64,000 bases of DNA from Neoroseomonas oryzicola (GCF_012163135.1 NZ_JAAVUP010000002.1:186001-250000); one strand, 5' to 3'; shown: positions 20,871 to 29,704, counted from the stretch's first letter. The notes: generated by a model not told the origin, from the sequence alone. Numbers and translations are program-made.

Positions 20871-21842
20871 CTACTGCGGCTCGATCCCGGCGGCGCGCAC
20901 CACGGTGGACCAGCGGTCGACCTCGCTGCGCACCAGCCGGGCGAGGGCCTCGGGGCCCTGCTGGTCGGGCGCGGCGGGTATGGAGCCCAGCGCCTCGATC
21001 CGCTGGCGGATGGCGGGGTCGGCGAGGGCCGCGCGCAGCGCGCCGTCCAGCTTCGCCACCACCGGCGCGGGCGTGCCGCGCGGCGCGAACACCGCGTTCC
21101 AGCCCTGGAAGATGTAGTCCGGCACGCCGGCCTCGGCGGCCGAGGGCACGTTCGGCGCATTCGGGTTGCGCGTCGCGGCCGCGGTCAGCAGCCCGCGCAT
21201 GGTGCCGGCCTGGATCTGCGGCACGGCGGCGGGGGCGAGCACGCAGGCGCTGTCCACCTGCTGGGCCACGATGTCGTTCACCGCCGGACCCTCGCCGCGA
21301 TAGGGGATGTTGTTGAACTGCGCCCCGGTCAGGTGCGCGAATAGCGCACAGGCCAGGTGGTTGGTCGACCCGATCCCCGCATGCCCGTTCGACACGCGGC
21401 CGGGATTGGCCCGCACATGGGCGAGGAATTCCTGCATGGTCTGCGCCGGGAAGCCGTTTCGTACGACGAAATAGAGCGGCGTGCCGGCGATCAGCCCGAT
21501 CGGCTGCAGCTCGCGCGGGTCATAGGCGATGGAGCGGTAGATGGAAGGCGCCGCCGAATGGCTGCCGAGGCTGCCGACCGTCAGCGTGTAGCCGTCTGGC
21601 GCGGCCTGGGCGCCCCGCGCCCCGCCGATCGTCCCGCCGGCGCCCGAGACGTTCTCCACCACCACGCTGCGGCCGAGGGTGCGGGACATGTGCTCCGCGG
21701 CGATGCGCGCCAGCACGTCGGTCGCGCCGCCCGGGGCGAAGACGACGATCATGCTGATCTGGCGGTTGGGGAAATCCTGCGCGCGCGCCGGCACGGCGCA
21801 GCCCAGCAGCAGTGCCGCCGCGGCGGCGAAAAGGCGCTTCAT
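20871..21842 (-). CDS. Tripartite tricarboxylate transporter-type binding protein (Bug family)
   Basis: 323 residues. A signal peptide (KRLFAAAAALLLGCAVPARA) precedes a Bug-type mature domain with FPNRQISMIVVFAPGGATDV, VVVENVSGAGGTIGG and RVSNGHAGIGSTNHLA. Bug proteins bind carboxylates or aromatic and amide compounds in the periplasm and normally pass them to TctA/TctB membrane subunits. No such genes are in the window, so it is an orphan or serves subunits elsewhere. It is divergent from the IclR-type regulator, with a likely operator between them. This suggests it is regulated with the TPP-enzyme operon. Its stop is three bases from the convergent deacylase stop. Confidence 0.9.
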   Translation of the reverse strand: MKRLFAAAAALLLGCAVPARAQDFPNRQISMIVVFAPGGATDVLARIAAEHMSRTLGRSVVVENVSGAGGTIGGARGAQAAPDGYTLTVGSLGSHSAAPSIYRSIAYDPRELQPIGLIAGTPLYFVVRNGFPAQTMQEFLAHVRANPGRVSNGHAGIGSTNHLACALFAHLTGAQFNNIPYRGEGPAVNDIVAQQVDSACVLAPAAVPQIQAGTMRGLLTAAATRNPNAPNVPSAAEAGVPDYIFQGWNAVFAPRGTPAPVVAKLDGALRAALADPAIRQRIEALGSIPAAPDQQGPEALARLVRSEVDRWSTVVRAAGIEPQ

Positions 21843-21888
21843 CCGATCGTTCCTCCCGAGCCTGGCGGCTGGTCGCCGCCCTTTGCGT

Positions 21889-21905
21889 GTTACGTATAGC
21901 GAAAC
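21889..21905. promoter_or_regulatory. Candidate IclR-family operator (GTTnCG-N5-CGnAAC)
   Basis: GTTACG at 21889-21894 and CGAAAC at 21900-21905 form inverted half-sites GTTnCG/CGnAAC around TATAG. IclR-family operators are typically short palindromes of this size and style. The site is 47 bases upstream of the Bug gene start and about 90 bases upstream of the regulator start, in their shared promoter region. A nearby CGAAA-CGCT-TTTCG (21900-21913) overlaps it. Confidence 0.45.
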
Positions 21906-21953
21906 GCTTTTCGGATTTGCGCGTCAAGTGTATCAAGGTTGGTAACGCATTTC

Positions 21954-21978
21954 GGCAGGCGATTCAGGATCGCCTGCC
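21954..21978. repeat. Perfect 10-bp inverted repeat in the iclR leader
   Basis: GGCAGGCGAT at 21954-21963 and ATCGCCTGCC at 21969-21978 are exact inverted repeats with a five-base loop (TCAGG). The element ends 17 bases before the regulator's ATG. It could be a second operator (autoregulation) or an mRNA hairpin masking the ribosome site. Confidence 0.5.
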
Positions 21979-21995
21979 CCGGACTGGAAACCGCC

Positions 21996-22805
21996 ATGGC
22001 GCCGACCGACCAACCCGCCCCGGACAGCCCGAAGGACCCCTACCTGCTCGCCTCGCTGCATCGCGGGCTGGAGGTGCTGGACTGCTTCGCCGCGCGGGAT
22101 TCCTGGGGCCTGGCCGACCTCGCCGCCCATCTCGGGCAGAACAAGGCGACGATCTTCCGCGTGCTCCATACGCTCGAGCAGTTCGGCTACCTGGCGAAGG
22201 ACGCGGGGACCGGGCGCTATTCACTCGGCCTCAGGCTGCATGCGCTGGGGGCCGCGGCCGTGCGCAACGAGCAGCTCCGCTGGCAGGCCCTGCCGCCGCT
22301 GCAGGATCTCGCCGAAACCACCGGAGAGACGGTGCATGTCGGCATCCTGCATGACGGCGTGGTTGTCACCGTGCAGATCGTCGAGGGCACGCACGCGGTC
22401 CGCATGCACTCCACCGTCGGCAAGCGCAGCCCCGCCCATGCGAGCGCGCTGGGCAAGGTGCTGCTCGCCTACCTGCCGGATGCCGAGGTCGATGCCGTCG
22501 TCGCGGCCCATGGCCTGCCGCGCTTCACGGCGAACACCATCACGACGCCGTCGGCGCTGCGCGAGCGCCTGCACCGCGTTCGCCTCGACGGCTATGCGCA
22601 GGACGAGGAGGAGATCGAGGCGGGCCTGCGCTGCGTCGCCGCGCCGATCACCGACCATGCGGGCCGGCCGACCGCCGCGCTCGCGATCTCCGCCCCGGCT
22701 TCGCGCATGGATCCTTCGCGGGTCGCCGCGCTGATCCCGCAGGTGAAGGCCACGGCGCTGCGCATCTCACGCATGCTCGGCAGCCCCTCCATGGCGGCCG
22801 CCTGA
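21996..22805 (+). CDS. IclR-family transcriptional regulator
   Basis: 269 residues. A winged helix-turn-helix (about residues 15-75, LADLAAHLGQNKATIFRVLH is the recognition part) is followed by the IclR effector domain with ETVHVGILHDGVVVTVQIVE and AHASALGKVLLAYLP. The family binds small carboxylates and controls adjacent catabolic genes, often from a divergent promoter. The start is taken at ATG 21996; an upstream in-frame ATG at 21939 would place the inverted repeat inside the coding sequence. The TPP-enzyme gene starts 22 bases downstream, and the Bug gene is divergent. Confidence 0.9.
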   Translation: MAPTDQPAPDSPKDPYLLASLHRGLEVLDCFAARDSWGLADLAAHLGQNKATIFRVLHTLEQFGYLAKDAGTGRYSLGLRLHALGAAAVRNEQLRWQALPPLQDLAETTGETVHVGILHDGVVVTVQIVEGTHAVRMHSTVGKRSPAHASALGKVLLAYLPDAEVDAVVAAHGLPRFTANTITTPSALRERLHRVRLDGYAQDEEEIEAGLRCVAAPITDHAGRPTAALAISAPASRMDPSRVAALIPQVKATALRISRMLGSPSMAAA

Positions 22806-22827
22806 CACGAGACGAGAGGAAACGACC

Positions 22828-24636
22828 ATGGACGGTAGCAGCAAGCAGGCGCTGATGAACGGCGCCGACATCATCGTCGACCACCTGGTGAAGCAGAAGG
22901 TGCCCTACCTGTTCGGCCTCTGCGGCCACGGCATCACCGGCTTCATGGATGCCGCCTTCAAGGCGCAGAACCGCATCCGCACCATCTCGACCCACCACGA
23001 GCAATCCGCCGGCCACATGGCCGACGCCTACTACAAGGTGAAGGGGGAGCCGGTGGCGACCTTCACCTCCTGCGGGCCTGGCTCGGCGAACCTGGTGGTC
23101 GCGTTGGCGGCGGCGATGATGGATTCCTCGGCCTTCCTCGCCATCACCGGCAACGTGCCGACGAGCCAGTTCAACCGCGGGCCCTTCCAGGAATCGGGGC
23201 GGCACTTCCAGGGCGACTTCCCCTCCGTGGTCCGTCCCTATGTGAAGCGATCCTTCCAGCCGACGCGCGCGGACATGGTGCCGCTCGCGGTGACGCAGGC
23301 CTGGGATATGCTGACCTCGGGGCGTCCCGGTCCGGTGAACCTCGATGTGCCGCTGAATGTCTTCGTCGAGGAGACGGATGTGCGCGCGCATGGCGGTGCG
23401 ACGAGCCGCATCGTCAACGCCGCGCCGGGCAACCCGAAGGAGCTGACCGCGGCGCTCGAACTGCTCCTCGGCGCGAAGCAGCCGGTGATCATCGCGGGGC
23501 AGGGGGTGCTGATCGGCCATGCTTCCGATGCATTGACCGCCTTCGCAGAACTCACGGGCATCCCGGTTGTCACCAGTCCGAACGGCAAGGGCGCGATCCC
23601 CGACCGCCACGCGCTGGCCTTCGGCGCGATCGGGCGGAACGGGGCCTATGCGGCGAACGACGCGACACGGAATGCGGATGTCATCCTCGCCATCGGCTTC
23701 TCCTTCGACGATCGCGCGACCAGCGCCTGGCTCGACGGCTACACGCTCTCGGTGCCGCCCTCGCGGCTGATCCAGATCGACATCGATCCCTCCGAGATCG
23801 GGCGGAACTACCCGGCGGAATACGGCATCCTCGGCGACGCGCGGGCGAGCCTCGAATTCCTCATCGAGGCCGCGCGGCCGCGACTGAACCCGGGCCGCAG
23901 CATCGCGGAGTGGATCGCGCGTCTCGACAAGGGCCGCCAGGTCTGGCGCGAATACCAGGGCGGCCTGGCGGACTCAGACCAGATGCCGCTGCGCCCCGAG
24001 CGCCTGATGCGCGCCCTGTCGCGCGCCATCCCCGAGGACGCGGTCGTGGCCTCCGACGTCGGCGTGCACCACAACTGGATCATCCAGCTGATGGACACGC
24101 TGCGCCCGCGCCACCTGATCCATTCCTGGGGCTTCGCGGCGATGGGCTTCGCGACCTCGGGCATCCTGGGTGCGAAACTCGCCGCGCCGGAGCGCCCCTG
24201 CGTCGCGGTGGTCGGCGACGGGTCCTTCCTGATGACGCCGCATGCGCTGGCCACCGCGGTGGAATACGACATCCCCGTCGTCTGGGTGGTGTGGAACAAC
24301 AACGGCTTCTGCTCGATCCGCGACATCCAGCACGGCATGTTCGGCGGGCGGGAACTGGCGACAGCCTTCGAGATCCAGCGCAGCGGCGAGCCCTACAGCC
24401 CCGACTTCGCATTGATGGCGAAGTCCTACGGCGTGCCGTCCCACCGCGTGACGCATGCGGGTGAGGTCGAGGACGCCATCCAGACCGCCATCAAGGCGAA
24501 CCGCCCTTACCTCGTGGAAGTGCCGGTGGACCGCGACATCCGCCCGATCGGCACCGGGTCCTGGGACCTGCCGCCGCTGCCGAACCCGGAGCCGAACTTC
24601 CTCAAGGCGCTGCAGGCCCGCGGCCTGAGCCTGTGA
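22828..24636 (+). CDS. Thiamine pyrophosphate-dependent enzyme (acetolactate synthase-like)
   Basis: 602 residues with the three-domain TPP-enzyme layout. The N-terminal Pyr domain carries the cofactor-activating Glu58 in THHEQSAGHMADAY. A central Rossmann-like domain follows (QPVIIAGQGVLIG). The C-terminal PP domain has the GDG...NN magnesium motif beginning at Gly463 (GDGSFLMTP ... WNNNG). The family includes acetolactate synthase, glyoxylate carboligase, benzoylformate and oxalyl-CoA decarboxylases and sulfoacetaldehyde acetyltransferase; sequence alone does not separate these. GAGAGGAAA precedes the ATG. Placement behind an IclR regulator points to a catabolic carboligase or decarboxylase rather than branched-chain biosynthesis. 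Confidence 0.85.
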   Translation: MDGSSKQALMNGADIIVDHLVKQKVPYLFGLCGHGITGFMDAAFKAQNRIRTISTHHEQSAGHMADAYYKVKGEPVATFTSCGPGSANLVVALAAAMMDSSAFLAITGNVPTSQFNRGPFQESGRHFQGDFPSVVRPYVKRSFQPTRADMVPLAVTQAWDMLTSGRPGPVNLDVPLNVFVEETDVRAHGGATSRIVNAAPGNPKELTAALELLLGAKQPVIIAGQGVLIGHASDALTAFAELTGIPVVTSPNGKGAIPDRHALAFGAIGRNGAYAANDATRNADVILAIGFSFDDRATSAWLDGYTLSVPPSRLIQIDIDPSEIGRNYPAEYGILGDARASLEFLIEAARPRLNPGRSIAEWIARLDKGRQVWREYQGGLADSDQMPLRPERLMRALSRAIPEDAVVASDVGVHHNWIIQLMDTLRPRHLIHSWGFAAMGFATSGILGAKLAAPERPCVAVVGDGSFLMTPHALATAVEYDIPVVWVVWNNNGFCSIRDIQHGMFGGRELATAFEIQRSGEPYSPDFALMAKSYGVPSHRVTHAGEVEDAIQTAIKANRPYLVEVPVDRDIRPIGTGSWDLPPLPNPEPNFLKALQARGLSL

Positions 24637-24643
24637 AGTCCAG

Positions 24644-24677
24644 GCCGGGACCGGGGCGTTGAGAACCCCGGCCCGGC
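24644..24677 (+). terminator. Strong G+C hairpin between TPP enzyme and LivJ-like gene
   Basis: GCCGGG(A)CCGGGG at 24644-24656 pairs with CCCCGGCCCGGC at 24666-24677: twelve pairs with one bulged A and a nine-base loop. No T-tract follows. It could attenuate transcription or protect an mRNA end between the two genes, allowing them different levels. Confidence 0.4.
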
Positions 24678-24716
24678 ACCAACGCCCGGGGCCAGGAACG
24701 ACAAGGGAGGAATTCG

Positions 24717-25931
24717 ATGAACCGCAGGATGCTTCTCGCCGGCGCCGGTGCGCTGGCGATCCCGACGCTGGGTCCCGTGCGCGCCCAGGCGGCGATCTCC
24801 GACGGGGTGGTGAAGATCGGCGTGCTCGACGACATGTCAGGCGTCTTCTCCGACCAGCAGGGCATGGGCGACGTGGTCGGCGCGCGCATGGCGGCCGAGG
24901 ATTTCGGCGGCCGCGTCCACGGCGCGCCGATCGAGGTCGTCTACGCCGACCTGCAGAACCGCGCCGATGTCGGCCTCGCCATCGCACGGCGCTGGTACGA
25001 CCAGGAGAAGGTCGACGCCATCTTCGGCCTCGGCAATTCCGCCGTCGCGCTGGCGGTGCAGAACCTCTCGCGCGAGCGCCAGCGCATCGACGTCCCGATC
25101 GCCGCCGGCACGACGGACCTGACGGGCAAGGATTGCTCGCCCTACGGCATCCACTGGACCTACGACAACTACTCCGCCGCGAAGGGACCGGTGACGGCGC
25201 TCGTCGGCAATGGGCGGAAGAAGTGGTTCTTCCTCACCTCCGACTACGCCTTCGGCCATTCGCTCGAGCAGAACGCCTCGCAGATCCTGCAGGGCCTCGG
25301 CGGCACGGTGACCGGCAGCGCGCGGGCGCCGCTGGGCGAGACGGACTATTCCTCCTACCTGGTGCGCGCCGCGGCCTCGGGCGCCGAGGTGGTCGGCATC
25401 TGCGCCGGCGGGGCGGACATGATCAACATCGCCAAGCAGATGGGCGAGTTCGGCCTGCTACGGCGCGGCATCCAGCCGGCGGCGCTGAACTGCTCGCTGA
25501 CCAACATCAAGTCCATCGGGCTCGAGACCGGGCAGGGCCTCGTCTATTCCGAGCCCTACTACTGGGACCAGAACGACGAGACGCGGGCCTTCGCGACGCG
25601 CTTCCAGCGCATCCACGGGCGTCCGCCCACCGCCTTCCAGGCCAGCACCTGGGGCGCGGTGACGCATTACCTCAAGGCGATCCAGGCGGCCGGCACCGAC
25701 GCCGCACCGGCCGTCATGGCGAAGATGCGGGAGATCCCGATCAACGACTTCATGACGCGCAACGGCTCCATCCGCATCGACGGCCGCGTGATCCGCGAGA
25801 TGTACCTGATGCGCGTCAAGCGTCCGGGGCAGAACCGTGGGGAGTGGGACCTGCTCGAGGTCGCGCAGGCGATCCCAGGCGACCAGGCCTTCCGCCCGCT
25901 TGCCGAAGGCGGCTGCCCGCTGGTGCGCTGA
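24717..25931 (+). CDS. ABC transporter substrate-binding protein (branched-chain amino acid/LivJ type)
   Basis: 404 residues. An N-terminal signal (NRRMLLAGAGALAIPTLGPV, cleavage near RAQA) precedes a type I periplasmic-binding fold, with VKIGVLDDMSGVFSDQQGMG at the start of the mature part and YADLQNRADVGLAIARRWYD following. It matches the LivJ/amide-binding class rather than the peptide class. No LivHMGF genes are in the window, so it is an orphan here. AGGGAGGAATTCG gives a near-consensus ribosome site. Its position after the TPP-enzyme gene suggests that its ligand feeds that enzyme's pathway. Confidence 0.9.
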   Translation: MNRRMLLAGAGALAIPTLGPVRAQAAISDGVVKIGVLDDMSGVFSDQQGMGDVVGARMAAEDFGGRVHGAPIEVVYADLQNRADVGLAIARRWYDQEKVDAIFGLGNSAVALAVQNLSRERQRIDVPIAAGTTDLTGKDCSPYGIHWTYDNYSAAKGPVTALVGNGRKKWFFLTSDYAFGHSLEQNASQILQGLGGTVTGSARAPLGETDYSSYLVRAAASGAEVVGICAGGADMINIAKQMGEFGLLRRGIQPAALNCSLTNIKSIGLETGQGLVYSEPYYWDQNDETRAFATRFQRIHGRPPTAFQASTWGAVTHYLKAIQAAGTDAAPAVMAKMREIPINDFMTRNGSIRIDGRVIREMYLMRVKRPGQNRGEWDLLEVAQAIPGDQAFRPLAEGGCPLVR

Positions 25932-25940
25932 GGCGCCGCG

Positions 25941-26975
25941 TCAGGAAGCGGCGGCGAGGGCCTCGGCCGCCGCTTCCAGCACGACGACGCGGTTCCGCCC
26001 GTCGCGCTTGGCGCCGTAGAGCGCGGCATCCGCACGTTCGATCCAGCGATCGATCGCCTCGCCCGGTTCGTAGCGCGCGATGCCGACCGAAACGGTGATG
26101 CTGCCGATCGGTTCGGCATTGGCGCGCAGGCTGATCCGCCGCGCCGCGAGCATCGCCCGCAGTCTTTCCCCATGCGCCGCGGCGTCCGGCAATGGCGTGG
26201 CGGGCATCAGCAGGGCGAATTCCTCCCCGCCATACCGCGCGGCGCGGGCCGCGTCGGGCCGCGTCTGCGCGAGCGTCGCGGCGACCAGCCGGATCACCGC
26301 ATCGCCCACCGCATGGCCCCAGGCATCGTTCACCCGCTTGAAGTGGTCGATGTCGATCATCAGCAGGCAGAGCGCCTCCCCGCTGTTCATCGCCCGCCCG
26401 GCATGTTCCAGCACCATGCTGTCGAAGGCGCGGCGGTTGGGCAGGGTGGTCAGCGCATCGGTCAGCGAGGCCTGGTGCGCCGCGGCGAGTTGCCGTTCCA
26501 GCTCCGCGATGCGTTCCCCGGAGGCATTGAGTTCCTCCCCGAGCCGCGCCGAGCGCACCGACAGCGCCGCGGTCTCCGCCGCCAGCTCGGCGATCAGCGT
26601 CGCGAGGCCCTGCGCTCCGGCCTCCATGCCGACCGCGGCGGCGTTCAGCCGGTCCCCGTAGCGGGCGGCATCGGCGCCGGCTTCCAGGATTCGCTCGGCC
26701 GCCGCCCGCATCGCGACGCGTGCTTCCCGCGCAGCCTGGCGTTCGGCGCCATCGGCGAGGAAGAGCTCGTGCAGTTCCGCCATCATGTAGCTGTCGATGG
26801 CGCGCCGGTTCGACAGCGCGACCGAGAGCACGCGCCGCAGCCCGGCATTGCGGCCTGCGTGGAATTCGAACCAGACGGCGTAGTTCACCGGCGTCGGCGG
26901 CAGCGCGTGCTGCCGCATCGATTCCAGCGCCGCCGCGCAGAGCGCAGCGGCGTCCCCCGAAGCCGAATCCTGCAT
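25941..26975 (-). CDS. Diguanylate cyclase (GGDEF domain)
   Basis: 344 residues. No membrane segment is visible. About 150 N-terminal helical residues (PPTPVNYAVWFEFHAGRN) precede a GGDEF domain with DALTTLPNRRAFDSMV, the metal-binding IDIDHFKRVND and an active GGEEF motif at residues 249-253. It should make cyclic di-GMP from two GTP. The RxxD inhibitory site normally found just upstream of GGDEF is not present, so product inhibition may be weak. The start is ATG 26975, with GGGAG five bases upstream; a TTG at 26987 is less likely. It is a single gene convergent with the LivJ-type gene. Confidence 0.9.
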   Translation of the reverse strand: MQDSASGDAAALCAAALESMRQHALPPTPVNYAVWFEFHAGRNAGLRRVLSVALSNRRAIDSYMMAELHELFLADGAERQAAREARVAMRAAAERILEAGADAARYGDRLNAAAVGMEAGAQGLATLIAELAAETAALSVRSARLGEELNASGERIAELERQLAAAHQASLTDALTTLPNRRAFDSMVLEHAGRAMNSGEALCLLMIDIDHFKRVNDAWGHAVGDAVIRLVAATLAQTRPDAARAARYGGEEFALLMPATPLPDAAAHGERLRAMLAARRISLRANAEPIGSITVSVGIARYEPGEAIDRWIERADAALYGAKRDGRNRVVVLEAAAEALAAAS

Positions 26976-27032
26976 GCAGTCTCCCAAGGCCGCTGCCCGG
27001 GAGAGACTGCGTGCGGTCGCGTGAATCGATGG

Positions 27033-28133
27033 TTATCCGTCCGCGGGCCGGGGGCGCTCGATCGCGAGGTCGATGCTGCGGTCGGCGGGATCCAGGCGTG
27101 GCTCCAGCGCGTCCAACGCCGCGGCGAACTCGGCCCGCAGCGCTGCCTTGCGGTCGGCGGGCAGCCAGCTGGCCTCCACGCCGGCGAGGCTGAGCCGCCG
27201 CGCTTCCGGCACGCCCCAGCCGGTGTGGTTGAACACGACGCGCCAGCCATGGCCGATGGTGGTTGCGAACATGGTCGGGTCGTCCGTGCCGAGGACGATG
27301 TTCAGCCCGGCCTCGCCCATGCGCTTGATGCGATCCAGGCGCGGGATGCGGTTCGGCAGGATCGAGGACCAGCAGGCCATGGTGAAGGGCGTGCCGTCCT
27401 CGACCATGCGGGCGACCAGGTCCGGGTCGGCCAGCATGTTGTAGCCATGGTCGAGCCGGTCGCAGCCAAGCGCGTGCCGGCAGTTGATGACATGGCTCGG
27501 CGGCCCTTCGGACAGCGTCTGGTTGTCCTCGCAGACATGGGCGGTACGCAACAGGCCCATCCGCCCTGCGCGTCGCCAGGCCTCGAGCCAGACCAGCGGT
27601 GGCCCGCCGCGCTCGGCGCCGTCCAGGCCGACGCCGACCACGCGCGGATGCGGATGCGCGCGGATCCAGTCCAGCATCTCCAGCGCCTCGCTGGGGACGC
27701 AGACGCTGCGGTCGATGCAGGCGATCATCAGGGAGGAGACGCCGAAGTCGCGCTCGGCGCGTTCCAGCCCCGCGGCCAGGCCTTCGACGATCAGCGGGTA
27801 GGTCGCGCCGTTCGGGGCGTAGTAGTGCGGGTTGAAGAAGATCTCGACATGCCGCGCATTGCCGTGGCGGTGCATGTCCTCGATGCATTCATAGGCGACG
27901 CGCTCGAAATCCTCGCGCCGCCGCACGGCGAGCGCGCCGAGGCGCAGCACTTCGAGGAAGCCGTAGAAATCCTTCCACTGGTACAGCGTCTCGGCCGGGC
28001 GGGGCAGCGCCACGCCGTTGGCCGCGGCGATCTCGTGCAGCGTCGTCGCGCGCACCGCACCGGCGATGTGGCAGTGCAGCTCGACCTTCGGCACCAGGTC
28101 GAGCCAGTCGGAGTAGGACAGCAGCGCGCCCAT
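27033..28133 (-). CDS. Adenosine deaminase-family amidohydrolase
   Basis: 366 residues of the adenosine/AMP deaminase family. Metal ligands His20 and His22 are in KVELHCHIAGA. TAHVCED corresponds to the HAGE motif (catalytic Glu kept), RLDHGYNM to the next His, and GTDDPTMFAT to the final Asp pair. Members deaminate adenosine, adenine, N6-methyl-AMP or aminodeoxyfutalosine, so the substrate is open. The ATG is two bases after the stop of an ABC-type binding protein, making a two-gene operon. A link between the binding protein's ligand and this deaminase is inferred. Confidence 0.82.
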   Translation of the reverse strand: MGALLSYSDWLDLVPKVELHCHIAGAVRATTLHEIAAANGVALPRPAETLYQWKDFYGFLEVLRLGALAVRRREDFERVAYECIEDMHRHGNARHVEIFFNPHYYAPNGATYPLIVEGLAAGLERAERDFGVSSLMIACIDRSVCVPSEALEMLDWIRAHPHPRVVGVGLDGAERGGPPLVWLEAWRRAGRMGLLRTAHVCEDNQTLSEGPPSHVINCRHALGCDRLDHGYNMLADPDLVARMVEDGTPFTMACWSSILPNRIPRLDRIKRMGEAGLNIVLGTDDPTMFATTIGHGWRVVFNHTGWGVPEARRLSLAGVEASWLPADRKAALRAEFAAALDALEPRLDPADRSIDLAIERPRPADG

Positions 28134-28135
28134 GC

Positions 28136-29704
28136 TCAGCGTCCCCGCCGGATGTTCCACAGCCACATGGCCGGGCCCGTCGGCACGTCCGACAACTCCG
28201 ACCGCCAGGCCGAGGCGCCGACGAACTGGCCGAGCGGCATGTAGAAGCCGTCCTCGGCGGCACGACGATGCAGGTCCTCGGCGATGCGCTTGCGGGTCGG
28301 TTCGTCCGCGGCGGCGGCGAAGGCGGCGCGGTCGGATTCGACGCCAGCATCCTCCGGCCAGCCGGCGAAGCCGCCCTGCCGCCCGGCGCCGTTGAGGAAG
28401 GGGTTCTGCAGCGGCGTCTGCATGTCCGGCACGGTGTTGGTGGTGTGGAAGACGTTCCAACCGTCCTGCCGCGCGCGGCGACCGAAGAAGGTGTTGAGGT
28501 CCATCGACTGCAGGTCGACCCGGAAGCCGAGCCGCGTCAGCAGGTCCTGCGTCACCAGCCCGAGCGCGGCTATGCCCGGCGCATCGGCTGGATGCAGGAT
28601 GACGACGGGGCGGGAGAGATCCGTCCCGGCTTCCCGCAGCGCACGGCGCGCGGCCTCGAAATCGGTCGCGGCCGGCATGCCGGCCGTGGTCTCGTAGGGC
28701 GTCCCGCAGCCGAGCATGCTCAGGCAGTCGCGCGCGAAATCCGGCCGGCCGGACACCGCCGCCATGTAGTCCGACTGCTTCACCGCCAGCATCACCGCCC
28801 TGCGCACGCGCACGTCGTCGAAGGGCGGCTGCAGGTGGTTGAAGCGCAGGATGCCCTGGTAGCCGAAGGGCGAGACGACCTGGATGCGGACGTTGCGGTT
28901 GCGCTCGAGCGCCGGCAGCACGTCGGCGGGCAGCCGCTCGAGGTAGTCGACCTCCCCGGTCGACAGGGCACTCACCTGCGTCGAGACGTCGGGCATGGCG
29001 ATCATCTCGATCCGCTCGAAGGTCGGCCGCTTGCCGCCGGCGGCCCAGATCGAGGCCTCGGCGCGCGGCACATAGGCCGCGTTGCGGGTTAGGACGATGC
29101 GTTCCCCGGGCCGGTACTCGCCGGCGACGAAGCGGTACGGGCCGGAGCCGATGGGCTCGGTGACCGGGCGCGTCGGCGGGGTCTCGGCGAGGCGCTTGGG
29201 CATGATCATCGGCACCATGGCGCCGGGCTTGGCCAACGCCTCCAGCACCAGGCCGAATGGGCGGGAGAGGCGCAGGCGGAACGACCGCGCATCGGTGGGT
29301 TCCAGCGTCTCGGTGGCGGCGATGAGGAAGCCACCGAGGGAATCCCGCGCGCCCCAGCGGCGCAGGCTGGCGGTGCAGTCCTCGGCCGTCACCGGCGTGC
29401 CGTCGTGGAAGGCGAGTCCCTCGCGCAGGGTGAAGGTCCAGTCGCGACCCTCGGGCGTCTTCGTCCAGCGCTCGACCATCTGGGGCTGCGGCTGCCAGCG
29501 GTCGTCCACAGCGAACAGCGTGTCGTAGACCAGGTAGGCGAAGTCCCGCGTCGTGAAGCTGGTCGTGAAGTGCGGGTCGAAGATGGTGGTCAGCGTCTCG
29601 GGCACCACGCGCAGCGTTGCGGCGCGGCTGGCCTGGGCGCCCGCGCCCCGCGGCAGGAGGGCCGGGGCGGCGAGCAGGGCGGCGAAGAGGGGGCGGCGGC
29701 GCAT
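28136..29704 (-). CDS. ABC substrate-binding protein, SBP family 5, orphan
   Basis: 522 residues. An Arg-rich start and hydrophobic stretch (RRRPLFAALLAAPALLPRGA) form a signal peptide. The mature part shows LREGLAFHDGTPVTAEDCTA and GSGPYRFVAGEY, as in DppA-like proteins. It is clearly a paralogue of the protein at 44134-45714: both share CGTPYE(T/S)T, RFN-L-PPF and a C-terminus ending near WNIRR. No permease or ATPase is adjacent. The only partner is the deaminase gene, two bases downstream. The start is ATG 29704; longer frames run into the promoter region shared with the divergent DUF47 gene. Confidence 0.88.
   Translation of the reverse strand: MRRRPLFAALLAAPALLPRGAGAQASRAATLRVVPETLTTIFDPHFTTSFTTRDFAYLVYDTLFAVDDRWQPQPQMVERWTKTPEGRDWTFTLREGLAFHDGTPVTAEDCTASLRRWGARDSLGGFLIAATETLEPTDARSFRLRLSRPFGLVLEALAKPGAMVPMIMPKRLAETPPTRPVTEPIGSGPYRFVAGEYRPGERIVLTRNAAYVPRAEASIWAAGGKRPTFERIEMIAMPDVSTQVSALSTGEVDYLERLPADVLPALERNRNVRIQVVSPFGYQGILRFNHLQPPFDDVRVRRAVMLAVKQSDYMAAVSGRPDFARDCLSMLGCGTPYETTAGMPAATDFEAARRALREAGTDLSRPVVILHPADAPGIAALGLVTQDLLTRLGFRVDLQSMDLNTFFGRRARQDGWNVFHTTNTVPDMQTPLQNPFLNGAGRQGGFAGWPEDAGVESDRAAFAAAADEPTRKRIAEDLHRRAAEDGFYMPLGQFVGASAWRSELSDVPTGPAMWLWNIRRGR

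Noticed and set aside
22828-24636. Assignment as ilvB (biosynthetic acetolactate synthase)
   Set aside because: No ilvN or ilvC gene follows and the IclR/binding-protein context is catabolic, so only the general TPP-enzyme call is kept.
26172-28244. A 690-codon plus-strand frame opposite the GGDEF and deaminase genes
   Set aside because: It overlaps two motif-bearing genes and shows only low-complexity His/Arg/Gly-rich sequence.
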